DNA from: Cryobacterium sp. SO1 | Lineage (GTDB): Bacteria > Actinomycetota > Actinomycetes > Actinomycetales > Microbacteriaceae | Length of the DNA: 64,000 bases | Assembly: GCF_004210215.2 (NCBI RefSeq) | Contig: NZ_CP067394.1 | Location: forward strand, 1,674,001-1,738,000 | Direction: 5' to 3' | In this document: one piece after another, positions 32,336 through 40,556 of the stretch | Position numbering within the stretch: the stretch's first letter is position 1 | Layout of the letters: each line of letters opens with the position of its first letter | The notes under the pieces: generated by a model | The model's database searches: none | Told to the model about the DNA's origin: nothing | Seen by the model: the letters and a program-made list of their open reading frames with translations, nothing else | Program-made: the position numbers and the translations under genes

Positions 32336-33024
32336 CGATGGTGGATGCGCTCGGCCGGATGGGCGAGATCCAGTCCAGGCTGGTTCAGCTCAATGACCTG
32401 GTCTCCGGCGGTACCGGACTCGCGACGACCAGCACGGCAAGCAGCACCGCTGCCTCGGCCGTCTCAGCGACCAGCTTCGCCGACGCTTTTGCCGCGGCCA
32501 CCGGCACCGCGGCCACCGGCGCGGCCACTGGCGCTGCCACTGCCACCGGCGCCGCAGGCTCGGGCGCAACGGGCGCCGGTGTTGTTGCGGCCGCCGAGAA
32601 GTATCTCGGTGTGCCCTACGTGTTCGGCGGCGAGGACAGCTCCGGAATGGACTGTTCCGGTCTGGTGCAGCGCGTTTACGCCGACCTCGGCATCGAAGTT
32701 CCCCGACTGGTGTCCGGGCAGATGACCATCGGCACCGAGGTGGCGTCGCTGGCCGAGGCCAAGCCCGGCGACCTCATCGTCACCGGCGGCGGCGACCACA
32801 TCCTGATCTACGCCGGCAACAATCAGGTGATCCATGCGCCCTACGAGGGACGAACGGTCTGCAAGGTGGACGCCTACATGGACGACTCCGAGATCACCAC
32901 CATCCGCCGGGTGATCCCCGATCAGGCGGCGACGGCCGGCCAGGCCTCCAACTCCACCGACATGCTGACGGCTGCATTCGCGTCAATGTTCAACGGCACG
33001 TCCAAGTCAGGACTGTCCTCATGA
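32332..33024 (+). CDS. NlpC/P60 peptidoglycan hydrolase of the flagellar operon
   Basis: A 230-residue protein. Residues 1-25 (VDALGRMGEIQSRLVQLNDL) form a helix resembling an export or rod-binding segment. A Thr/Ala-rich linker follows. Residues about 83-190 form an NlpC/P60 domain, with the catalytic Cys in SSGMDCSGLVQRVY, the His in GGGDHILIYAG and a third polar residue in VIHAPYEG. Such enzymes cut peptide bonds of the cell wall. No signal peptide is seen, so secretion through the flagellar export system is likely. It would open the wall for the rod, as the muramidase part of FlgJ does in Proteobacteria. It is coupled to fliJ and fliK by four-base overlaps. Confidence 0.88.
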   Translation: MTMVDALGRMGEIQSRLVQLNDLVSGGTGLATTSTASSTAASAVSATSFADAFAAATGTAATGAATGAATATGAAGSGATGAGVVAAAEKYLGVPYVFGGEDSSGMDCSGLVQRVYADLGIEVPRLVSGQMTIGTEVASLAEAKPGDLIVTGGGDHILIYAGNNQVIHAPYEGRTVCKVDAYMDDSEITTIRRVIPDQAATAGQASNSTDMLTAAFASMFNGTSKSGLSS

Positions 33025-35000
33025 CGACCACAGCAGCCGCACAGTTCCCTCGTTCCACCGGAGCCGCGGGGTCCACCCTCGATCACGGCTCGCGGGGATC
33101 CCGGCAGGAGTCCACTGCCGGTGCCGACTCCTTTGCGGGAGCCATGCGCGGTGCCGTGACCGGGCAGGGCGCCAGGACCGGCTCGGCCGGAGCGCGGGCC
33201 AGTACGCCTACGGCTCTCGATTCCCCAAAGCCGCCGCTGCCCGCACGTGCCAAGCCCGCACCGAGCTCGCCCGCGCTGGCCAAGCCCGGGACCACGAGGC
33301 CCGCGCACACCAATCCTGCGCTCATCAATCCCGCGCAGCACGTCTCAGCCTCGGGCCCCGCAGCGAGGGATGCCGGGCTCGCCGACGACCCCGCAACCCA
33401 AGCCCGGCTCACTGCCCAACCCGCGGGCACAATGCCGGCTGCCTTCTTGGCCAATGGGGCCGGCCCCGACACACCAGTCCCGGGTGGACCGGGCCGGCCC
33501 GGATCCGCTGCGTCCGCCGACCCCCTCCCGACGGGTGCCCTCGCGAGCGCGGCCGACCTGGAAGCGGCCGCGCCGGCCGGAGGCCGTCCGCGTGCCGCCG
33601 GCGACGACGTGTCTTCGGGTGAATCCAGTGACGTCACCGTGGCCGGAACGCTTGATGCCGTGCTCGTATCCGGAGCCGTGCTGCCGACGATCCAGCCGGC
33701 GGCTCAAACATCGGCCCAGTCCGGCGCACCCGGCCCGACCGCGGTGTCCGGGAACCCGTCACCGGCCGCGACCGGAGTCGACGGGTCCAGTACCGCCGTG
33801 TCCAGTACCGCCGCGTCGAGTGCCGCCGCGAACGGCACCGCCGCGAACGGATTCGCCGCGAATGGCGCCGCCTCAAAACAGACCGGCGCAAACGGGCCGG
33901 CCGCGAACGGGGCGATGGCAAACGGACTTGCGGTGAGCGGCACTATCGCCGCCGCCGGTGCCGCGGCCGCCGGTGCCGCGGCCGCTGGTGCCGGTGCTGC
34001 TGCCGGTGCCGCTGCCGCTGCCGCCGGTATCGCGGCCGCAAGTACCTGGAACGCCGGGACCGGGGCTGCCTCACGCGGGGATGCAGCGACCGGGACAGCT
34101 TCTACCGGGACGGCATCGACCGGGGCAGCGTCGACCGGGACATCCGCGACAGGGACCTCCGCAACCGGGACCCCCGCAACCGGGACCCCCGCGACTGGGA
34201 CCTCAGCGACTGGGACCCCCGCGACTGGGTCCCCCGCGACTGGGACCTCCGCGTCTGAAAACTCCGCGTCTGGGACCTCCGAGACCGGACCCGCCTCGAC
34301 CGGGGCTGCCAACGGCGGTGCCACCGGCGCCGTCTGGTCTACCCGGTCTCCCGACATCGCCACGGGCGATCCTGCTGCTGCCGAGAGTCCGGCAGCCGGC
34401 CTCGTTCCACCCTCACTCTCCGGTCCGGTTGCCCCCGCGGCCGCTACCCCGGCCGGTGCCGCGGCATCGCCGCTGCCGACCGGTCCTGCCGTTCCCGTTC
34501 CGCTGGCCAGCCAGGTCGCGCGTCCGCTGTTCAGCCTCGCGGCCGCGGGACCCGGCGAACACACGATGTCGATAAGCGTCACTCCCGACAACCTCGGACC
34601 GGTCGTGGTGCGGGCGCAGATCAGCGCCGCCGGCATCCGTCTGGAGTTGTTCGCCCCCACCGACATGGCGCGGGAAGCACTGCGGCTCATCCTGCCCGAC
34701 CTGCGCCGCGACCTCGCCGGTGGTGCACTATCGGCAAGCCTCGACGTGTCCGCACGCAACCAGCCCGGTGACGCCGGCTCTTCGGGCCGGCAGGACCGCT
34801 CAGGGGCCGACCAGCAGGGCCAGGGGAGTGCGACGCTCGGCGGGGATCCACGCGGGGCCCAGGACCGCCGCCGGGAGCCCGGTGCAACCGATCCCTGGCT
34901 CCGGTCCACCTCCATCGGCACCGACACCACGGCCGTCGACGCCGGGACAGACCCCGCACGATCCGACCAAGCGAGGGGACGAGTCGATGTTCTTGTCTGA
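33021..35000 (+). CDS. fliK: Hook-length control protein FliK
   Basis: A 659-residue FliK-like protein. Most of it (residues about 20-490) is low-complexity Ala/Thr/Gly/Pro/Ser sequence, including AAN-G repeats near 33820-33940 and long GTSAT/GTPAT repeats at about 34084-34317. Residues about 505-600 form the conserved C-terminal domain, with MSISVTPDNLGPVVVRAQIS and ELFAPTDMAREALRLILPDL, which switches export from hook to filament proteins. The long unstructured part would serve as the ruler. It overlaps the NlpC/P60 gene by four bases and ends 63 bases before flgD. Confidence 0.88.
   Translation: MTTTAAAQFPRSTGAAGSTLDHGSRGSRQESTAGADSFAGAMRGAVTGQGARTGSAGARASTPTALDSPKPPLPARAKPAPSSPALAKPGTTRPAHTNPALINPAQHVSASGPAARDAGLADDPATQARLTAQPAGTMPAAFLANGAGPDTPVPGGPGRPGSAASADPLPTGALASAADLEAAAPAGGRPRAAGDDVSSGESSDVTVAGTLDAVLVSGAVLPTIQPAAQTSAQSGAPGPTAVSGNPSPAATGVDGSSTAVSSTAASSAAANGTAANGFAANGAASKQTGANGPAANGAMANGLAVSGTIAAAGAAAAGAAAAGAGAAAGAAAAAAGIAAASTWNAGTGAASRGDAATGTASTGTASTGAASTGTSATGTSATGTPATGTPATGTSATGTPATGSPATGTSASENSASGTSETGPASTGAANGGATGAVWSTRSPDIATGDPAAAESPAAGLVPPSLSGPVAPAAATPAGAAASPLPTGPAVPVPLASQVARPLFSLAAAGPGEHTMSISVTPDNLGPVVVRAQISAAGIRLELFAPTDMAREALRLILPDLRRDLAGGALSASLDVSARNQPGDAGSSGRQDRSGADQQGQGSATLGGDPRGAQDRRREPGATDPWLRSTSIGTDTTAVDAGTDPARSDQARGRVDVLV
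34084..34317 (+). repeat. 15-base tandem repeats in fliK
   Basis: More than twelve units of about 15 bases encode variants of T-G-T-S-A and T-G-T-P-A. The units keep frame and many neighbours are identical, so slippage could lengthen or shorten the FliK ruler region without loss of function. Confidence 0.85.
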
Positions 35001-35063
35001 CCCGCCCCCATCCCACCCGCGTCCGTCCCCGCACCGCCCGCCGACTCCCAGAAACGAGACCCC

Positions 35064-35510
35064 ATGACCATCGACGCCGTCGGCTCCGTGTCCACCGCCG
35101 CCGCAGACTCCACCACCGGAGCCAGCATGTACTCGAACACCCCGGTGCGCACGCCCAAACAGACCCTCGACTCCGAGACCTTCATGGCTCTTCTGGTGGC
35201 CCAGCTGCGCAACCAGGACCCGAGTTCACCCATGGACACCAACCAGATGATCGCCCAGACCACCCAGCTGGCCATGATGGAAAAACTCACCGCGCTGTCC
35301 ACCACCGCGGACGAGAACTTCTCGCTGCAGATGCGCACGGCCGCTGCCGCCCTCGTCGGCCAGAACGTCACCTACACGGATGCCGCCGGCGCGAGCGTCA
35401 CCGGCATCGCGACCGCGGTGTCCTTCGCCGGCCCGGTGCCCCAGGTCACCGTCGGCACCGCCAGCGTGGCGCTCGACGCGATCTCGGGGGTGACCGCCCC
35501 GAAGGGGTGA
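35064..35510 (+). CDS. flgD: Hook scaffold protein FlgD
   Basis: A 148-residue FlgD, short form. The conserved N-terminal core is SETFMALLVAQLRNQDPSSP followed by MDTNQMIAQTTQLAMMEKL. The C-terminal part is only about 60 residues, with GQNVTYTDAAG; the Ig-like and Tudor-like domains of longer FlgD are reduced. It caps the growing hook and is lost when the hook is complete. No close ribosome site is striking, but the ATG lies at the start of the conserved region. Confidence 0.93.
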   Translation: MTIDAVGSVSTAAADSTTGASMYSNTPVRTPKQTLDSETFMALLVAQLRNQDPSSPMDTNQMIAQTTQLAMMEKLTALSTTADENFSLQMRTAAAALVGQNVTYTDAAGASVTGIATAVSFAGPVPQVTVGTASVALDAISGVTAPKG

Positions 35511-35667
35511 GCCCGCACCGCGTGAACAACGCGCGACCCTGCCCCTCGACGCCCGCCGTCGCCGGCCCGCCAGCCAGCCACCACCAGGTGAACAGCCCGC
35601 CCGGCACCAGAACGACATCACCGTATTGACCCATCCGCTGCAGTCACTCTCTCGAAAGGAAGCTCCC

Positions 35668-36852
35668 ATGCTTCGCTCCCTGTACTCCGGTATCTCCGGC
35701 CTCCGCGCCCACCAGACCATGCTCGACGTGACCGGCAACAACATCGCCAACGTCAACACCACCGCGTTCAAGGCCTCGGCCACCCAGTTCCAGGACACCC
35801 TCTCCCAGCTCACCCAGGGCGCCGGCGGCCCGGGCGCCAGGACCGGTGGCACGAACCCGGCCCAGGTGGGACTCGGCGTGCAGGTGGCCGGCATCGCCAC
35901 CAACTTCGCGCAGGGATCGTCGCAGGCCACCGGCAAGGCCTCCGACATGCTCATCTCGGGCGACGGATTCTTCATCACCCAGCAGGGCGGCGAGACGGTG
36001 TACAGCCGCGCCGGCTCCTTCGACTTCGACTCCGCGGGGCGCCTCGTCACCCCGTCCGGTGCGATCGTGCAGGGCTGGGGTGCGGTGAACGGCGTGGTCA
36101 ACGAGGGTGGCGCCGTCGGGGACCTGGCGCTGCCGGTCAACGCCGTCATCCCCGGCACGGCAACGAATGCGGTTGCGGTGACAGGCACGCTGCCGTCCGA
36201 CGCCGTCAAAGACACGCAGGTGCTCCGAGACGTCAAGGTCTATGACGCCTCGGGCGCGGCCCGCACACTCTCCCTGACCTTCACCAAGTCGGCCAGTGGA
36301 TGGGACGTGTCCGGCATCGACAACGGCGGTACCCCGGTAACGACTTCGCTGGGCTTCACGGGAGATTCGGTGACGTCAGGTGGGACGCTCGTCATCGGTG
36401 ACCCTGCCGCCGGCGGAGTGACGGTGGACCTCACCAGTCTCAAGGGACTGGCCGGGATCAGCACGGTCAAGGCCGCGGCGAACGGTAGCGCCCCAGGCTC
36501 GCTCGAGTCATACACCTTCGGCAAGGACGGCACCCTCGTGGGCCTGTTCAGCAACGGCGAGCAGAAGGCGCTCGGACGGATCGCCCTCGCCACCTTCACC
36601 AACCCGGGCGGCCTCGAGAAGACCGGCTCGAACGGCTACCGGGCCACCTTCAACTCCGGTACGGCCGAACTCGGCGCTCCGGGCTCCACTGGACTGGGTT
36701 CGCTCACCGGTGGCGCCCTGGAGATGTCGAACGTGGACCTGTCGCAGGAGTTCACCAACCTCATCGTCGCCCAGCGCGGCTTCCAGGCGAACGCCCGCAT
36801 CATCACCACCTCGGACGAGGTGCTGCAGGAGCTCACCAACCTGAAGCGCTAA
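35668..36852 (+). CDS. flgE: Hook protein FlgE
   Basis: A 394-residue hook protein. It starts MLRSLYSGISGLRAHQTMLD with GNNIANVNTTAFKAS, and ends VDLSQEFTNLIVAQRGFQAN with RIITTSDEVLQELTNL. The ATG at 35668 has AAGGAAG before it; the frame itself opens at 35626. A 157-base gap with no gene separates it from flgD. This is the only hook/rod protein of the FlgE/F/G type in the window; distal rod genes flgF and flgG are not present. Confidence 0.94.
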   Translation: MLRSLYSGISGLRAHQTMLDVTGNNIANVNTTAFKASATQFQDTLSQLTQGAGGPGARTGGTNPAQVGLGVQVAGIATNFAQGSSQATGKASDMLISGDGFFITQQGGETVYSRAGSFDFDSAGRLVTPSGAIVQGWGAVNGVVNEGGAVGDLALPVNAVIPGTATNAVAVTGTLPSDAVKDTQVLRDVKVYDASGAARTLSLTFTKSASGWDVSGIDNGGTPVTTSLGFTGDSVTSGGTLVIGDPAAGGVTVDLTSLKGLAGISTVKAAANGSAPGSLESYTFGKDGTLVGLFSNGEQKALGRIALATFTNPGGLEKTGSNGYRATFNSGTAELGAPGSTGLGSLTGGALEMSNVDLSQEFTNLIVAQRGFQANARIITTSDEVLQELTNLKR

Positions 36853-36878
36853 CGGACGCAGTAAGCGGTCCCGTCGTC

Positions 36879-37098
36879 GGTCGAGCTTGGCGACGTCGTG
36901 CTGAGCCTGTCGAAGTAGACCCGGTGAGACGTGTCCCAAAAATCCCCCATCTCGCGGGATCTCGACAAGCTCGATCAGCGGGTGGTGGCGACCCTGCGTT
37001 GGTCGAGCTTGTCAGTGACCCGTTCGATCAGCGGGTGGTGGCGACCCTGCGCTGGTCGAGGTTGTCGACGTCGTGCTGAGCTTGCCGAAGTAGACCCG
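36879..37098. repeat. Direct repeats between flgE and the HNH gene
   Basis: A 45-base sequence at 36879-36923 recurs at 37054-37098 with about four changes. A 37-base sequence at 36971-37007 recurs at 37024-37060 with one change. Their consensus resembles the GTCGAGCTTGTCGA-type interspersed sequence seen in many Microbacteriaceae intergenic regions. There is no gene in 36853-37103. Confidence 0.8.
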
Positions 37099-37103
37099 CT
37101 CGA

Positions 37104-39271
37104 TCAGTGTGTGCGGGCTGAGGTGGGCCGTGGCCGGGTGCGGCTGGGCATCTCGATGAGTGCCTGGCCGGGGTCGATGGTCGCGGGTGGCCTGAGCCAG
37201 TACCGGCCGTCGTCTTCGAAGACTTGCCAGCGTTGGTTGTGCAGCAGCAAGTGGTGGGCGCGGCAGAGCAGGATGCCCTGGTTGATGTCGGTTCGGCCGT
37301 TATCTCGCTGCCAGTGTTGGATATGGTGGGCTTCGGTGAAGGCGGGTGGTCGGTCGCAGCCGGGCCAGCGGCAGCCGCCGTCGCGGGCGGCGAGGGCTCG
37401 GCGTTGGGCCCGGTTGAACAGTCGTTGCTCGTGCCCGACGTCGAGGGGCCGGTCAAGCTGGTCGAAGGTGATGTTGATGGTGCCGGAGTCGCAGATGAGG
37501 CGTTCGATGGTTTCGGGGGAGATGGGGGCGGTGTTGCCTTCGATGTAGCCGTGGCCGGGTTGGCCGGGTAGGCAGATCAGGATGTCGTCGGCGTCACTGA
37601 GGAACCCGGGCTGCAGCGGCTCGGCCATCGGGCAGGGGTCGCGTTCGGGAGGCCCGGATGTGGTGCCGGCGGTGCCGGTCGTGCTGGTAGCGCCGGTGGG
37701 GTGGCCGGTGACGCCTGTCGCGCCTGGTCCAGAGGATCCGGTGGGCCTGGTGGGTCCGGTCTGATCGGCGGGTCCGGTGCGATCGGCGGCCTGGGTCGGC
37801 TCGCCCGGCGGGGTGGGTTGGCCGGTGTGTCCGGTGTGTCCGGTGGGTCTGGTGTGTCTGGTCGGTCCGGTGTGTCTGGTCGGTCCGGTGGGTCCGTCGA
37901 GTTGGGTGGGTTTGCCGGGCTCGGCGGCCTCGGCGGGCCCACCCGGCTTGGTGGGCTGGGTGGGCTCGGCCGGCTGGGTGGGTTCGCCCGGCTGGGTGGG
38001 CTGGGTGGGCTCGGCCGGCTGGGTGGGTTCGCCCGGCTGGGTGGGCTGGGTGGGCTGGGTGGGCTGGGTGGGTTCGCCCGGCTGGGTGGGCTGGGTGGGC
38101 TCGGCCGGCTGGGTGGGCTTGGTGGGCTGGGTGGTTTCGCCCGGCTGGGTGGGCTGGGCGGGTTGGCCGGTAGCGCCGGCGGTGGTGGTGAGGATCTGCA
38201 CGGCGGGCCGGCGGCCGCCGAGCATCTCGTTGGGTTGACGGTGGTGCCGGCGGTGAGCAGGTCGATGAAGCCGTCGCAGGTGATCTGGGTGGTGGTGCGG
38301 GGGTCGTCCTTGACTCGTTTGGCCCAGGCGGCCCGGTCGGTGTCGACGAAGCGCACGCCGCCGCGGCGGGGGCTGGTGAGGCTGTCGAAGGTGGACTTGA
38401 TGAATTCGCCCTGTTCCGGCGGGAAGAGGCCGTCGATGCGGACTTGGCCGGTGTTCAGGGTCCAGATGTGCAGGTAGCGGTCGTCCCAGGCTTTCTGTTC
38501 GCGCACCCGGATGCCGGCCTCGTCGAGGCAGTCGCGCATCTGCCGGGCCTTTTTGAGCAGTTGGTCCACGTTCAGCGAGGCGGCGTCGGCGAGTAATTGG
38601 GTCAGGGCGTCGGCCAGGGCCGGGCCAGTGACGACGGTGTCGACGTCGCCCAGGCCGGTGCGCAGGGCGTGCGCGGCATCGATGGACAGGGTGCCGTCGT
38701 TCACGGCGTGCGAGATCGGTGTGTGCCACGGCAGCGGCAGAAGCGGAACCGAAGGGGCGGCCGGGCCGGACCCCTCGGCGGTGCCCGGGCCAAGCGCGTC
38801 CCAGTCACGCGCCCCCGGGTCACCCGCCGGATCCAGCGCTTCGTCGCGCAGCCGACGGGCGGCCGCCGCCTCGGCCTCCGCCTGCGCGGCGGCGGCCTGG
38901 GCTTCGGCCTCCTCGGCCTCGGCGAGTATCCGGCCCACCCCCACGAGCTTGCGCGACTCGACCTTGCTCGCCCCGGTGAGCTGTTGGATCAACGCCTCGG
39001 GGTTCAGAAAGCCCTGCTGCGCGGCCAGGCCGGACTGGCCCAGCTCCCACCGGGAGCGCTGCCCGAGGGTCTTCGCCATCCACGCCTTGCGGGTATCCAA
39101 CTCGCGTTGCGCCTGCGCGAGGATCCGCTGACCGGCCAACACCTCCGCATCCGACAACGCGTCGTACTCAACACTGCACGAGCCCAGCCTGGCCACGTTC
39201 GCGGCGGCATCCACGAACGCGTCACCGCGGGAAGCGGCGAACGTGTCTACGATGGTCGACTGGTTGTTCAT
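37104..39271 (-). pseudogene. DUF222/HNH endonuclease-like gene, frameshifted
   Basis: The N-terminal DUF222 part runs from the ATG at 39271 to near 38233. The C-terminal part, with the HNH domain (GCRWPGCDRPPAFTEAHHIQ then ILLCRAHHLLLH), is in another frame and ends at 37104. A shift occurs at a run of three Gs (38232-38234 on the plus strand), where a fourth G would restore TVNPNEMLGG and join the two frames. Between them lies a long Pro/Thr/Gln-rich repeat. The family is abundant in actinobacteria and its role is unsettled. It lies antisense within the flagellar cluster. A sequencing error in the run cannot be excluded. Confidence 0.85.
37780..38175 (-). repeat. Pro/Thr/Gln tandem repeat region
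   Basis: Short units of 9 to 15 bases (GGCTGGGTG and GGTTCGCCC types on the plus strand) repeat for about 400 bases. In the HNH frame they encode PTQP and GEPTQPAE units. In the other frame they give Pro/Ser-rich sequence. They form the linker between the DUF222 and HNH domains. Confidence 0.85.
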
Positions 39272-39378
39272 ACTGCGAATCTAGCCCGATTCCGAAGCTT
39301 TGTGTGAGTAAACGTCAACTTGTGGATAACGTTCTCGGGTCAGAGCGAGCGCACGGTCACACGTCCCACCGGGCCATC

Positions 39379-39405
39379 TAACGTAACGCGGGGACCGGCC
39401 GACAG
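39379..39405 (+). promoter_or_regulatory. Sigma-28-type promoter of flbD-motA-motB
   Basis: TAACGTAA, 11 bases, GCCGACAG. It differs from the fliC -10 element by one base. It lies 48 bases before flbD, so motor genes have their own promoter downstream of the antisense HNH gene. Confidence 0.75.
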
Positions 39406-39413
39406 TGGCCGTT

Positions 39414-39432
39414 GACGACTGCTGGAGTCGTC
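39414..39432 (+). promoter_or_regulatory. 5' leader hairpin of flbD
   Basis: GACGACTGCTGGAGTCGTC is a perfect seven-base stem with the loop GCTGG; the first two bases of the GGA are in the loop. It starts about two bases after the predicted transcript start. AGGGACGGG before the flbD ATG offers another GGA over the ribosome site. Confidence 0.5.
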
Positions 39433-39452
39433 CGGGAACCAGGGACGGGTCC

Positions 39453-39731
39453 ATGATCGTTGTAACCAGGCTGAATGACAGTCAGTTCGCGATCAATCCT
39501 GACCTCATTGAGCGCATCCATGTGAACCCCGACACCACCCTGGTGATGGTCGACGGCGCCAAGTTCATCGTGACCGAGAGCCTGACCGAGGTCATCGAGA
39601 AGATCGCCGCCTACCGGGCACGCGTGATCGGACTGGCCTACAGCGGCACCGACGCTTCCACGGGGAGCACAGACAGCAATCCCTACACCCGCCCGGACGC
39701 CGTTGTCCCCTTGCGCCCCCGGAGGCTGTAA
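39453..39731 (+). CDS. flbD: Flagellar protein FlbD
   Basis: A 92-residue FlbD-family protein (the small form found in Gram-positive and spirochaete operons, not the Caulobacter regulator). The core is MIVVTRLNDSQFAINPDLIE followed by DTTLVMVDGAKFIVTESL and EVIEKIAAYRARVIGL. Its exact role is unknown; it sits next to motA in many flagellar clusters and is linked to motor function. The ATG at 39453 follows AGGGACGGG; the longer frame starts at the promoter. The stop is directly followed by motA. Confidence 0.88.
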   Translation: MIVVTRLNDSQFAINPDLIERIHVNPDTTLVMVDGAKFIVTESLTEVIEKIAAYRARVIGLAYSGTDASTGSTDSNPYTRPDAVVPLRPRRL

Positions 39732-40556
39732 ATGGACCCCGCAACCCTGATCGGCATCGTTCTCGCCTTCGGCGCTCTCTTTGCAATGATCACCATCGAG
39801 GGCTCGCACGTCACCGCGATCCTGCTACCCGCCCCGATGGTTCTGGTCTTCGGCGCCACCATCGCCGTCGGAATCGCCGGCGGCACCCTGCGCGACACCG
39901 TCAAGGCCGTCAAGGCCCTGCCCGGTGCGTTCCTGGGCAAGACCACCCCGCCCCAGAAGCTCATCGACCAGGTGGTGGGTCTGGCCGAGAAGGCCCGCAG
40001 CTCGGGGCTGCTCGCCCTCGAGCAAGAGGCCGACAAGATCAACGACCCGTTCCTGCGCGGCGCACTGCAGAACATCGCCGACGGCACCGACGGTGATGAG
40101 CTGCGCATCCTGCTGGAAGACGAGATCGCCACCCGCACCAAGGAGAGCCGCAACGCGGCCAAGTTCTTCACCACACTGGGCGGCTACGCCCCCACGGTGG
40201 GCATCATCGGCACCGTGATCTCGCTCACGCACGTCCTCGAGAACCTGGACACCCCATCCACCCTCGGGCCCATGATCGCCGCCGCGTTCGTCGCAACTCT
40301 CTGGGGGCTCCTGTCCGCGAACTTCCTCTGGCTCCCCATCGGCAGCCGGCTGAAGCGACTCTCCGACATCGAAGCCGAACGGATGACGCTGCTCATGGAG
40401 GGCGCTCTGGCCGTGCAGGCCGGCAGCCAGCCCCGGCTGCTCGGCGAGCGCCTGCAGGCCATGGTGCCGGCGGCATCCGGTAAATCGGCGAAGGGGTCAA
40501 AGGGCGGCAAGGCCCAGAAGCCCTCGTCCGAGAAGCCCCTCAAGAAGGCCGCGTGA
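39732..40556 (+). CDS. motA: Motor stator protein MotA
   Basis: A 274-residue MotA with four predicted membrane segments. The first is LIGIVLAFGALFAMITIEGS. The cytoplasmic loop after the second contains LEDEIATRTKESRNAAKFF. The third and fourth spans include YAPTVGIIGTVISLTHVL with the conserved Pro, and AAAFVATLWGLLSANFLWLP. It forms the ion channel with MotB and presses on FliG. The C-terminal 30 residues are Lys-rich (KSAKGSKGGKAQK). It overlaps motB by four bases (GTGA). Confidence 0.95.
   Translation: MDPATLIGIVLAFGALFAMITIEGSHVTAILLPAPMVLVFGATIAVGIAGGTLRDTVKAVKALPGAFLGKTTPPQKLIDQVVGLAEKARSSGLLALEQEADKINDPFLRGALQNIADGTDGDELRILLEDEIATRTKESRNAAKFFTTLGGYAPTVGIIGTVISLTHVLENLDTPSTLGPMIAAAFVATLWGLLSANFLWLPIGSRLKRLSDIEAERMTLLMEGALAVQAGSQPRLLGERLQAMVPAASGKSAKGSKGGKAQKPSSEKPLKKAA

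Noticed and set aside
34084-34317. Regular short repeats as a possible CRISPR array
   Set aside because: The units are 15 bases without spacers, keep the fliK reading frame and encode T-G-T-S/P-A repeats. They are coding tandem repeats.
33704-35371. 555-residue antisense frame over fliK
   Set aside because: The repeated Val/Ala/Pro pattern mirrors the fliK repeats on the other strand. There is no start context and no family.
37780-38175. Repeat-rich stretch as CRISPR or satellite
   Set aside because: Units are 9-15 bases, in tandem and without unique spacers. They encode a Pro/Thr/Gln linker between DUF222 and HNH domains.
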